Source: Actinomycetes bacterium (GTDB lineage Bacteria; Actinomycetota; Actinomycetes; Mycobacteriales; Mycobacteriaceae). From it: a stretch of DNA of 57,980 nucleotides. A program made the translations under genes and the position numbers. Positions 43,682-52,152 of this stretch are shown in pieces. Each line of letters begins with the position of its first letter. The stretch's first letter is position 1. The notes beneath the pieces were generated by a model. It was not told where the DNA came from and searched no databases. It worked only from the letters and a program-made list of their open reading frames with translations. Where the stretch lies: NCBI GenBank assembly GCA_023418505.1, contig JAEZZR010000004.1:1-57980 (forward strand), in the 5' to 3' direction.

Positions 43682-45289
43682 CTACATAAACAGTCGCAGT
43701 AGCGTCACGGTAATCGATGCGATGATTGCCGCGACAGGAAGCGTGACTACCCAGGCCGTTGCAATTGGTTTCATCAGAGACCAGTTGGCGGCCTTATTTA
43801 CTACGCCGACACCAAGCACTGCACCGATCAGGATGTGCGTCGAAGATACTGGCAAACCCAGCAGCGATGCGGTCATCACCACTGTTGCTGCGGCGAGCTC
43901 GGCGGAGAAGCCCGATGCAGGGTGAATCTCGGTCAGACCAGATCCCACAGTCTTGATCACGAAGCGTCCCACGAACCACAAACCCGCCACTAGTGCAATA
44001 CCCATTGCGAGCAGCGCTGCCACTGGTACTGGGGATTCTTCATTAATCGAATTTGTCTTCAACACGTCCAAGACCGCTGCGAATGGGCCAATGGCGTTTG
44101 CGATGTCATTCGAACCATGCGAGAACGCGAAAGCCGATGCCGTGAACACCTGCATCCAGGAAAACAGGATGAAGGTCGATCGCTGCAGGTCATGGCGCTT
44201 TAACGTCTTGGCAAAGATATACACTGCCATCCATACCACTGCACCACTCATGCCCAGGATCAATACGTTTTCAAACGTCGAGGTATCCATGTTCAAGTTC
44301 TTAAAGCCCTTGAACATCAGCATGGAACCGATGATGACAGCACCGAGTGCAGCCAAGCCCGGAACGAAGATTTCTAGCGCACGGTGTGCATTGACCTTCT
44401 CTAGCTCGCGATTGATTTCGGTGAGCTCGCGGTAGTATTCGCTTTCCAATTCGTTGGGATCATAATCCTCTTCTTGAATTAGTGCTGCGTCGCGAGCCAT
44501 CGCGTTGGTGTAGGAAATCTGCTGCAACTCGGTCAAGCGAGCAAAACGCATCCGCTGATTTTCACGGAGTTCAGCACGGCGGCGTTTGATCTCACGAATA
44601 GCTTCATCGGCCTTTTCGTTGTAGATCAGCACGTTGCCTTTGACCATCCGGAAAAGCAGATAGGCTGCCAAGCCACCTAGCAGCGGCGAAATAATCCAGG
44701 AAGCAGCGATCTTGGCAATCGCATCCCACTGCACCATTTCCCAACCACCGGTGTGGGTACTAAAGCCAACTGTCAACGCAGCGCCGACGATACCGCCGAC
44801 AATCGAGTGCGTAGTGGATACTGGCCAGCCCAAACGGGTAGCTACCAGCAACCAAAATGCCGCACCAAACAGTGACGCCATCATGATGTAGGCAAAGTCC
44901 ATGGGATCAAGGCCGTCGATAGCACTAATATCCACGATGCCGGAACGCACCGTATTAGTGACTTCCCCACCAGCAAGCACAGCACCGGAGACTTCGAAGA
45001 TCGCAGCGACAATCAGAGCTTGCTTTAGCGTCAATGTGCCGGCGCCCACGGAGGTACCGAAGGAGTTCGCAACGTCGTTACCACCGATATTGAACGCCAT
45101 AAACATAGCGAAAACGATGGAAGTAACTAGTACTACGCGGCTGGAGCCTTCGTCGATGTAATCGAAAGACCAGAGTGTGAACCATACAAAGGTCACCGCA
45201 AGTAGTACGCCAAATGAGAGATGCCACCAGCGATTATTATCTTCTAATGCGCCGACGAGACCGGAGGCAAAAGCTGTCTTAGAGGACAA
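43682..45289 (-). CDS. pit: Inorganic phosphate permease, PiT family
   Basis: 535 residues, about ten membrane segments in two repeated halves. PiT signatures FNIGGNDVANSFG and SHGSNDIANAIGP, with GWPVSTTHSIVGG and GLPVSSTHILIG. The two halves are separated by a long charged, probably coiled-coil cytoplasmic region (about 225-300). Low-affinity uptake of metal-phosphate. TTG start supported by GGGAAGG 9 nt upstream. Confidence 0.93.
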   Translation of the reverse strand: MSSKTAFASGLVGALEDNNRWWHLSFGVLLAVTFVWFTLWSFDYIDEGSSRVVLVTSIVFAMFMAFNIGGNDVANSFGTSVGAGTLTLKQALIVAAIFEVSGAVLAGGEVTNTVRSGIVDISAIDGLDPMDFAYIMMASLFGAAFWLLVATRLGWPVSTTHSIVGGIVGAALTVGFSTHTGGWEMVQWDAIAKIAASWIISPLLGGLAAYLLFRMVKGNVLIYNEKADEAIREIKRRRAELRENQRMRFARLTELQQISYTNAMARDAALIQEEDYDPNELESEYYRELTEINRELEKVNAHRALEIFVPGLAALGAVIIGSMLMFKGFKNLNMDTSTFENVLILGMSGAVVWMAVYIFAKTLKRHDLQRSTFILFSWMQVFTASAFAFSHGSNDIANAIGPFAAVLDVLKTNSINEESPVPVAALLAMGIALVAGLWFVGRFVIKTVGSGLTEIHPASGFSAELAAATVVMTASLLGLPVSSTHILIGAVLGVGVVNKAANWSLMKPIATAWVVTLPVAAIIASITVTLLRLFM

Positions 45290-45531
45290 CGGTACGTACC
45301 TTCCCAGTTCAAAAATATTTAAGTATTTAACCGGGATATTCGCACTTCAAACCTCGTGCAGATCCCGTACAGAGCCTTATGGAGAGCCCAATTATCACTG
45401 CTATCCTCCACAGTAATAGGCACCTATTTACGGAACCAAACCTCAAGTGGCCGATTACAACGCCGTTTACGTCACACCTGGTTTTCCGCTGGTAACTGCT
45501 AGGTTTTCGGGTACCATTATTCAGATTCATC

Positions 45532-48500
45532 ATGAGCAATAAATCGCATCGCACCCCCGCCCAGCCTCACGGATCTCGCACGCAGAGTTCGCGACAGGAT
45601 TCTTCGTCCCAGGATTCTGCCCGTCCTCACATCACACGCGAGGATTTGTACCAAAGGCTCAGTGGTGTTTCGCTTGCCGACGAGGCACGCTTTCGTCGCC
45701 GGCTGAAAAAAGCTCGTTCAAAGGCTGCCTTATCCGCAATTTCCGGTGATTTGGCCGAAGCTGAAGCCCAGATTCAGCGTCGGTTAGCCGATAAGCCACA
45801 AATCACTTATCCGCAAAACCTCCCAGTTAGCGAATATCGCGAGCAGATCCGCCAGGCTATCGAGCAACATCAAGTGGTAGTTATCGCCGGTGAGACCGGT
45901 TCGGGCAAGACCACTCAGCTGCCGAAAATCTGTCTGGAGCTCGGCCGTGGCATCCGGGGCATGATCGGCCATACTCAGCCGCGCCGTATTGCGGCCCGCT
46001 CAGTGGCTGCGCGTATTGCCGATGAACTTGGCGAAGACTTAGGCAATCACGTTGGCTACTCGGTGCGGTTCGATGATCGTACTTCCACCGATACGGCCGT
46101 AAAACTCATGACCGACGGCATCTTGCTTCAAGAAATTCAACGCGACCGGTGGCTGCGCAACTACGACACCATCATCATCGATGAGGCTCACGAACGCAGC
46201 TTGAATATCGATTTCCTCTTGGGTTATCTCAAGCAGCTGTTGCCCAAGCGCCCTGATCTAAAAGTCATCATTACCTCGGCCACCATCGACCCCGAAGCGT
46301 TCGCAGAGCACTTCTCCGATAAAAATGGCACACCTGCGCCGATCATCGAAGTCTCCGGACGCACCTACCCAGTTGAGGTGCGTTATCGCCCACTGGTTAC
46401 CACCACTACAAACCGCAATGGCGAAACCGTAGAGCAAGACATCGAGCAGATTGACGGCGTCGTTAGCGCCTGCCAGGAACTCATGCGCGAAGGCGATGGC
46501 GATATTCTGTGCTTCTTTGCCTCGGAGCGAGAAATTCGCGATACCGCCGAAACCATTAACGGCCTGCGCTGGCGTGGCGTGGAGGTAGTGCCACTGTTCG
46601 GCAGGCTGTCGAATCAGGAACAACAGAAGATTTTCGCACCACATTCCGGTCGGCGGATTGTGCTGGCGACGAATATCGCCGAAACTTCCGTGACCGTGCC
46701 CGGCATTCGCTATGTGGTGGATACTGGCCTGGCGCGCATCAGCCGGTATTCCACGCGGACGAAGGTACAGCGGTTACCGATTGAGGAGATTAGCCAGGCT
46801 TCGGCGGCGCAGCGTTCCGGTCGCTGTGGGCGTCTGTCGGATGGCATTGCGATTCGGCTGTATTCGGAAGATGATTTCTTAGCGCGTCCGGAGTTTACGG
46901 ATCCGGAGATCCTACGTACCAATCTTGCTGGCGTGATCTTGCAAATGGCGGAATTGGGCATCGGCGATATTGCGGACTTCCCTTTCATTGATGCCCCTGA
47001 TGCGAAAGCAATCCGCGACGGCATTGCATTATTGTTCGAGCTTCAGGCACTGCACACAGACAATGCAACACAAAAATCCGGTGTGGCGCTAACGAAGGTG
47101 GGCTCGCAGCTGGCGCGGATTCCGGTGGATCCTCGGCTGGCGCGGATGCTCATCGCGGCGCGTACTCACGATGTGCTGGGTGCGGTCATTGTGATCGTGT
47201 CTGCACTATCACTGCCCGATGTGCGAGAACGCCCATTGGAGTTCCAGGCACAGGCCGATCAAGCCCATGCTCGTTTCCGCGATCCGGCTAGTGATTTCTG
47301 CTCTTTCCTTAAACTCTGGAATTACTTAAACGAGCAGCGCGATGATCTGTCTGGCAATCAGTTCCGCAAGCTGTGCCGTCGTGAGTTCCTCAATTACTTG
47401 CGTGTGCGCGAGTGGCAGGATTTGGTGCGACAGCTGTCTACCGTCGTACGCGATCTGGGCTGGACTCGGGTGGGTACGAAAGTTTTGGCAGATGCTGATA
47501 CTGCGGATGTGGATGCGATTCACCGCAGCTTGCTTGCCGGGTTGCTGAGCTATGTGGGGCACCGCGATACCGAGTCCAAGGAATTTTTAGGCACGCGCAA
47601 TACGAAGTTTTTGATTCATCCGGGTTCGGCGTTGGCGAAGAAGCCTCCGCAGTGGGTTATGGCTGCCGAAGTGGTAGAGACTTCCCGTCTATTTGCGCGC
47701 AACGTAGGTGCGATCCAGCCGGAGTGGATCGTGCAACAGGCTGCGCACCTGATTAAGTACAACTACTCGGAGCCGCATTGGTCTTCTAAGCGTGGTGCAG
47801 CAATGGTGTATCAGAAGTCGTTGTTCTTGGGGCTGACGTTGGTTGCCGACCGTCTGGTGCCATTGTCGAAGGTTGATGCTCCAGCTGCGCGCGCGATGTT
47901 TATTCGCCATGCATTGGTGGAGGGGCAATGGCGCACTCATCATAAGTTCTACGAGCACAACCGCAATCTCTTGGAAGAAGCCGCGCAGGTGGAAGAGAAA
48001 ATGCGGCGCCGTGGTTTAGTTGCAGACGACGATGCCCTCTTCGCCTTCTACGACACTCGGATCCCAGAGACCATCACCTCTGCCGCCCATTTCGATGCTT
48101 GGTGGAAGAAAAAGCGGCACCAGAGCCCGGAGCTGTTGAATTTCGATCCGAGTGCGCTGCTAAATCCCGAAGCCACCGAAGCCTCCGAGGTAGATTTCCC
48201 CGATGTGTGGCAGCAGGGCTCGCTGAATTTCACACTGAGTTACGAATTCTCCCCTGGTGCGAAGAACGACGGCGTGACGGTGCACATCCCCGTTCCATTG
48301 CTCGCCGGCGTGGAGAACCGAGATTTCGATTGGTTGGTTCCGGGTCTGCGCTTGGAATTGCTCGAAGCGTTGATTCGTACCTTGCCTAAGGCTTTACGAC
48401 GTGGCGTTGTCCCGGCTCCGGATTTTGCGCGTCGCGCTCATGAGATCATGACTCCTTATGAACGCCCAATCACTGAGGCTTTTGCGGATGCGCTGCGCCG

Positions 48501-49548
48501 CTTGGGAGGCTCGGGTATTAATGCCACGGACTTTGACGTGTCGAAATTGCCAGATCATTTGCGCTGTAATTTCGCTGCGATTGACCGGCGTGGTGCGGTG
48601 ATTGATCAGGATCGAGACCTGGTGGCATTGCAAAGTCGCCGCGCATCTCAGGTGCGCTCTGCAGTATCCCAGGCCGCTGCTTCCAGTGAGCAACCTGCGG
48701 TAAAGAAGTGGACTGCGGAAAACTTAGGCACCATCCCAGAGACCGTCGAACGCACGGTCGATGGGCAGAAGGTGGTCGCCTACCCTACTTTGGTTCAAAC
48801 GGATCAGGGCGTGGCGGTGCAGGTCATGCCGACTCAGCAGCAGGCACAGGCGTCGCTCGCTACTACGTGTTTGACGATGTTGTTACGCGATTTACCGGTA
48901 TCAGTGAAGTCTATGACCAAGGGCTTGCCTTTGAAATCTCGCGTGGCGGTAGATAACTGGCCGCATGGTGGCGCTAATGGGTTGGTTGAGGATTGCCGTG
49001 TCTCCGTAATTCGCGATGCGATGATGGCTGCAGGCGGTCCGGTTCGTGATCCTGAAGCCTATGAGCGCTTGCGTGCAGATATTGGTAAGGATGTGGCTGC
49101 TCAAACACGGAGGTTGGTCGTTTCCGTGGCTTCGGTGATTCCGCGGTTGCCTCAGCTTCGGCAGGAAATTAGTGGCTGGGAAGGCGGAGCGATTGACGAT
49201 ATTCGCTCACAGCTAGAATTTATGTTTCCGCCGAATGCTGTAACGCGCCATGGTTGGACGCATCTACAGCATGTGGATCGGTATTTGCAGGCGATTGAGA
49301 TTCGGCTGGCAGATAGTGATCGGGATCCAGCTCGCGACGAAGATCTCGAGGCTGAAGTAGCCGAGGTCAAGGACTATTTGGACAAGAAGCTAGCGAAACT
49401 GCCGGCTGCGCGGGCGAAGTCTACTGCAGTGCGGGATATTGGGTGGCAGATCCAGGAGTTTCGAGTAAGTCTTTTTGCCCAACGGTTGGGTACGCGGCGT
49501 TCGGTTTCTGCGAAGCGGATTAAAAAGGCGATTGATCAGCTGCGCTAG
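45532..49548 (+). CDS. hrpA: ATP-dependent RNA helicase HrpA
   Basis: 1338 residues, DEAH/RHA family. Walker A GETGSGKTT (120-128), DEAH at 217-220 (IDEAHERS), SAT in ITSATIDPEAF, motif V TNIAETSVTVPG, motif VI QRSGRCGR. Helicase-associated and OB-like domains follow, and the long C-terminal DUF3418 domain (about 690-1320) is typical of HrpA. In other bacteria HrpA rescues stalled or collided ribosomes. The last 4 bp overlap the convergent nrdR. Divergent from pit. Confidence 0.95.
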   Translation: MSNKSHRTPAQPHGSRTQSSRQDSSSQDSARPHITREDLYQRLSGVSLADEARFRRRLKKARSKAALSAISGDLAEAEAQIQRRLADKPQITYPQNLPVSEYREQIRQAIEQHQVVVIAGETGSGKTTQLPKICLELGRGIRGMIGHTQPRRIAARSVAARIADELGEDLGNHVGYSVRFDDRTSTDTAVKLMTDGILLQEIQRDRWLRNYDTIIIDEAHERSLNIDFLLGYLKQLLPKRPDLKVIITSATIDPEAFAEHFSDKNGTPAPIIEVSGRTYPVEVRYRPLVTTTTNRNGETVEQDIEQIDGVVSACQELMREGDGDILCFFASEREIRDTAETINGLRWRGVEVVPLFGRLSNQEQQKIFAPHSGRRIVLATNIAETSVTVPGIRYVVDTGLARISRYSTRTKVQRLPIEEISQASAAQRSGRCGRLSDGIAIRLYSEDDFLARPEFTDPEILRTNLAGVILQMAELGIGDIADFPFIDAPDAKAIRDGIALLFELQALHTDNATQKSGVALTKVGSQLARIPVDPRLARMLIAARTHDVLGAVIVIVSALSLPDVRERPLEFQAQADQAHARFRDPASDFCSFLKLWNYLNEQRDDLSGNQFRKLCRREFLNYLRVREWQDLVRQLSTVVRDLGWTRVGTKVLADADTADVDAIHRSLLAGLLSYVGHRDTESKEFLGTRNTKFLIHPGSALAKKPPQWVMAAEVVETSRLFARNVGAIQPEWIVQQAAHLIKYNYSEPHWSSKRGAAMVYQKSLFLGLTLVADRLVPLSKVDAPAARAMFIRHALVEGQWRTHHKFYEHNRNLLEEAAQVEEKMRRRGLVADDDALFAFYDTRIPETITSAAHFDAWWKKKRHQSPELLNFDPSALLNPEATEASEVDFPDVWQQGSLNFTLSYEFSPGAKNDGVTVHIPVPLLAGVENRDFDWLVPGLRLELLEALIRTLPKALRRGVVPAPDFARRAHEIMTPYERPITEAFADALRRLGGSGINATDFDVSKLPDHLRCNFAAIDRRGAVIDQDRDLVALQSRRASQVRSAVSQAAASSEQPAVKKWTAENLGTIPETVERTVDGQKVVAYPTLVQTDQGVAVQVMPTQQQAQASLATTCLTMLLRDLPVSVKSMTKGLPLKSRVAVDNWPHGGANGLVEDCRVSVIRDAMMAAGGPVRDPEAYERLRADIGKDVAAQTRRLVVSVASVIPRLPQLRQEISGWEGGAIDDIRSQLEFMFPPNAVTRHGWTHLQHVDRYLQAIEIRLADSDRDPARDEDLEAEVAEVKDYLDKKLAKLPAARAKSTAVRDIGWQIQEFRVSLFAQRLGTRRSVSAKRIKKAIDQLR

Positions 49549-50021
49549 TGCCGGTAGTTACCAATGCCGCGGGCAGCTTTGATGGTGCGCATGAGTCGGA
49601 TTTCGTTTTCGAAGTCGTCGGCAGAGCTAAAGGACTTATAGACCGAGGCGAAGCGCAAGTACCCCACTTCGTCTAATTCTCGGAGTGGTTCGAGGATTGC
49701 TAGCCCCACTTCGTTCGAGTTAATTCGTGGCGTCCCTTTAGCTCTGAGCGCAAGTTCCACTTCGTGCGCAAGCTGCTTTAATTGGGCTTCACTGACGTCG
49801 CGGCCTTGGCAGGCGCGCTGCACCCCTTTGATGACTTTCTCGCGTTGGAATGGCTCTACGATGCCATCGCGTTTTTCCACAACTAATTGAGCCTGCTCGA
49901 CTGTGGTGAATCGCTGTTGGCACTTGTTGCACTGCCGGCGACGCCGAATAGCCATGCCACCATCGACCAGGCGTGAATCGATAACTTTCGTACTGTGATA
50001 ACTACAGAATTGGCAATGCAC
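49545..50021 (-). CDS. nrdR: Ribonucleotide reductase regulator NrdR
   Basis: 158 residues. N-terminal zinc ribbon with C3, C6 (HCQFC) and CNKC, followed by the DNA-binding basic patch AIRRRRQC and an ATP-cone domain (LVVEKRDGIVEPFQREKVIKG). Represses nrd genes according to ATP/dATP state. The GTG start has a TAGACT box (50030-50035) 8 nt upstream, so probably leaderless. It sits beside divS and lexA as in other corynebacteria. Confidence 0.95.
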   Translation of the reverse strand: MHCQFCSYHSTKVIDSRLVDGGMAIRRRRQCNKCQQRFTTVEQAQLVVEKRDGIVEPFQREKVIKGVQRACQGRDVSEAQLKQLAHEVELALRAKGTPRINSNEVGLAILEPLRELDEVGYLRFASVYKSFSSADDFENEIRLMRTIKAARGIGNYRH

Positions 50022-50042
50022 AGTAGTTCAGTCTAATTCCCT

Positions 50043-50090
50043 CTACATTAGTTTCTGCATTGGTTTCTACGTTGATTTCTACATTGGTAC
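50043..50090. repeat. 12-bp tandem repeat, four units
   Basis: Units of the form CTACATTGGTTT repeat four times in register (50043-50054, 50055-50066, 50067-50078, 50079-50090). The last unit contains the stop codon of divS on the minus strand. Confidence 0.8.
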
Positions 50091-50378
50091 GGAGAGGCCA
50101 GCGAACGTTCCGATCAGACCAGAGAATACGATCATTGCTCCAGCCACTGCTGCACTGCGTGGGGTGAACGCTACTCCAGCTAGCCTTCCAGGTACTCCGG
50201 TATCTGCATAGACTTTTCGGCGCTGATGTATTCGCTGGTTTTCGACAGTCTTAGCAGCGCTAATTCTCGCCTTACTGGTTTGCAGTTTTCTCGCGTTACC
50301 GGGCTTCAGTTCAGAAGGCTCGGTTGCCGGCCGCTGGTCGCTGGTATTGAGACAAGTGATTTCTAGAGAAGTAGCCAC
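50079..50378 (-). CDS. divS: DivS-like SOS cell-division suppressor candidate
   Basis: 99 residues. A basic, polar cytoplasmic N-terminus (about 1-70) is followed by one membrane segment (AAVAGAMIVFSGLIGTFAG, about 75-95), then almost nothing. No LysM or hydrolase motif is present, unlike mycobacterial ChiZ (Rv2719c) in the same slot. Assignment rests on position between nrdR and lexA, divergence from lexA, and the shared SOS box; C. glutamicum divS has this arrangement. The GTG start has an excellent AAGGAG ribosome binding site. The 3' end runs into a 12-bp tandem repeat. Confidence 0.65.
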   Translation of the reverse strand: MATSLEITCLNTSDQRPATEPSELKPGNARKLQTSKARISAAKTVENQRIHQRRKVYADTGVPGRLAGVAFTPRSAAVAGAMIVFSGLIGTFAGLSVPM

Positions 50379-50460
50379 AGTGACTCCTTTTCTTTCGTTT
50401 CCGTTTCGGTTGGTACGCGAGCTAGTTCATCACCTCCAGCGGATTGCCCGCACAAAATGT

Positions 50461-50476
50461 TCGCACATTTGTTCTA
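50461..50476. promoter_or_regulatory. SOS (LexA) box between divS and lexA
   Basis: TCGCACATTTGTTCTA matches the actinobacterial consensus TCGAACANNTGTTCGA at 12 of 14 specified positions. It overlaps the lexA -10 box, as expected for autoregulation, and lies about 85 bp upstream of divS. Confidence 0.8.
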
Positions 50477-50480
50477 TAAT
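50475..50480 (+). promoter_or_regulatory. lexA -10 box
   Basis: A perfect TATAAT. Transcription would begin near 50487, leaving a leader of about 40 nt before the GTG at 50527. Confidence 0.65.
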
Positions 50481-50526
50481 TACGGCAACGTCATTTCGTT
50501 CCTTCAAAGACTGGATTTTGCGCACT

Positions 50527-51351
50527 GTGGCCCGTAAGAAACTGCCCAAGGATCAACTCACTGAGCGGCAACTACAAATCATCGAAACCATTCGCCACTC
50601 GATCAAAACCCGCGGTTTTCCACCAACTATCCGCGAAATTGGCGATGCCACTGGGCTGAAGTCCTCCTCTTCGGTGAATTACCAGTTACGAGAACTCGAG
50701 CGAAAAGGCTTCCTCCACCGCGATCCGCATAAGAAACGTGCGGTTGGATTTCCTGCGGAATCAGAACCCAGCACCACCCAACGCACTGCCCCATATCCCA
50801 TACCGATGATCTTTGCACCGGTCATCTCCTCAACGATTCCACGCCGTCTCCGGAACCACCCATTTCAGTGGCAGCGTTATCCGGTTTTGTTCCAGATGCC
50901 GATTGCCCCTCAACTGCTACCCAACTCGGTATCCGCACTCCCAGAAACTAGCGAGCCGCAGCCAAACAATCAGGCCGAAGCCGAGGGTTCCGTCGTCAAG
51001 CACAATCTCATCTGCTGGCAGATAGAAGATACAGCGATGGCAGGTGCGGGGATTCTCCCCGGTGATTTCGTCGTCGTAGTTTCTAAACTGCCAGAAGAAG
51101 ACGTCGCGGATGTGATTGCACACCTGGATCCAGACAAGCCAATCTTGCTAGCGGCGAATCTGGATCATCAGCTCAGTGTGCGACAGTTCCACCGTGATGC
51201 CGCGGGAACCTGGCTCTACCCGCGTACCAGTAGTGATTTTGCTAACGACGGTGGTGAGAACGTTCCGATTTCGGCTAGCGATGCTAATGTTATTGGCCAC
51301 GTCGTTGCCATCATTCGAGCCACTGGTTTAACCGACGTAGATAGCGAGTAA
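50527..51351 (+). CDS. lexA: LexA repressor with a degenerate protease domain
   Basis: 274 residues from the GTG at 50527; the frame is open further upstream, but those codons precede the promoter. The winged-helix DNA-binding domain is normal (LTERQLQIIETI, RGFPPTIREIGDATGL, SSVNYQLRELERKGFL, RDPHKKRAVG). The C-terminal peptidase fold is recognisable (GAGILPGDFVVVVSK, QFHRDAAGTWLYP, IGHVVAIIR), but the catalytic Ser is Ala (A170 in EDTAM where family members have G-[DE]-S-M) and the catalytic Lys is Arg (R219 in SVRQF for TVKxF). The Ala-Gly cleavage site is also missing: IPMIFAPVISS stands where relatives have IPVVGKIAAGS. A Pro/Gln-rich insertion of about 45 residues follows. The reading frame is unbroken. 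It should bind SOS boxes but not cleave itself. Followed after 3 bp by sugR. Confidence 0.9.
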   Translation: MARKKLPKDQLTERQLQIIETIRHSIKTRGFPPTIREIGDATGLKSSSSVNYQLRELERKGFLHRDPHKKRAVGFPAESEPSTTQRTAPYPIPMIFAPVISSTIPRRLRNHPFQWQRYPVLFQMPIAPQLLPNSVSALPETSEPQPNNQAEAEGSVVKHNLICWQIEDTAMAGAGILPGDFVVVVSKLPEEDVADVIAHLDPDKPILLAANLDHQLSVRQFHRDAAGTWLYPRTSSDFANDGGENVPISASDANVIGHVVAIIRATGLTDVDSE

Positions 51352-51354
51352 TCC

Positions 51355-52152
51355 ATGTATGCAGAAGAACGTCGGCGCAAGATTGCTGCTCTAGCTGCGG
51401 TAGAAGGTCGAGTTTCTGTAGCTGCTCTTGCAGAGATGTACAAAGTCACGCCAGAGACGATTCGCCGGGATCTCTGGCAATTGGACAGAGACGGTGCGGT
51501 TAAGCGCGTCCATGGTGGTGCGGTAGCCACGAAGTCTTTTCAAACCCGCGAGTATTCCCTCGATGATCGCAAAAATACTCAGTGGGATGCCAAGATGGCG
51601 ATCGCGAAAGCAGCTCTGACATACATTTCTCCAAAGACGGAGAGCATCTTTTTGGATGCTGGTACTACCACCCAGGCATTGGCGTCGTTACTAACAGAAC
51701 GTCATTTCACGAATGTGCGTGGCAGTACCTCGCCGCTTGGCGTGATTACTAATTCGCTGCCAAATTCTTTACGGCTGGCTGCAACTGATCACGTAGATGT
51801 ACAGCTGCTCGGCGGCCAGGTACGCGTGATTACCCAAGCAGTGGTCGGTGATGTCGCGCTTCGCACTCTCGCTGTCTTGCGCGCTGATATTGCTTTCATT
51901 GGTTCGAACGCCCTAACCGTTGACCATGGACTTTCGACGGCGGATCCGCAAGAAGCTGCTGTGAAACGCGCCATGATCACCAACGCGCGCAAAGTAGTGG
52001 TGCTGTGCGATTCCACTAAGTTCGGCCGTGACTTCCTAGTCAGTTTCGCCAATATCACCGACATCGATGTGATTGTTACCGATGAAGCGATCCCCAACGG
52101 CTATGCGCGCGAATTGCGGAGCCGTGGCGTAGAAGTAGTGATCGCTTCGTGA
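51355..52152 (+). CDS. sugR: DeoR-family sugar regulator SugR
   Basis: 265 residues. DeoR HTH (RRKIAALAAVEGRVSVAALAEMYKVTPETIRRDLWQLD) with the family signature, then the sugar-phosphate-sensing domain (FLDAGTTTQALASLL, VVGDVALRTLAVLRADIAFIGSNAL). In C. glutamicum SugR represses PTS and glycolytic genes and senses sugar phosphates. Here the ptsI, ptsF and ptsH genes expected downstream are missing. It overlaps fruK by 4 bp (GTGA). Confidence 0.9.
   Translation: MYAEERRRKIAALAAVEGRVSVAALAEMYKVTPETIRRDLWQLDRDGAVKRVHGGAVATKSFQTREYSLDDRKNTQWDAKMAIAKAALTYISPKTESIFLDAGTTTQALASLLTERHFTNVRGSTSPLGVITNSLPNSLRLAATDHVDVQLLGGQVRVITQAVVGDVALRTLAVLRADIAFIGSNALTVDHGLSTADPQEAAVKRAMITNARKVVVLCDSTKFGRDFLVSFANITDIDVIVTDEAIPNGYARELRSRGVEVVIAS

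Noticed and set aside
50347..50526. Longer LexA start
   Set aside because: These codons lie upstream of or across the lexA promoter and SOS box, and the residues do not resemble LexA.
50900..51351. Frameshift or sequencing error as the cause of the LexA active-site changes
   Set aside because: The frame is continuous, and conserved segments lie on both sides of each changed residue in the same frame, so single-codon substitutions fit better than a shift.
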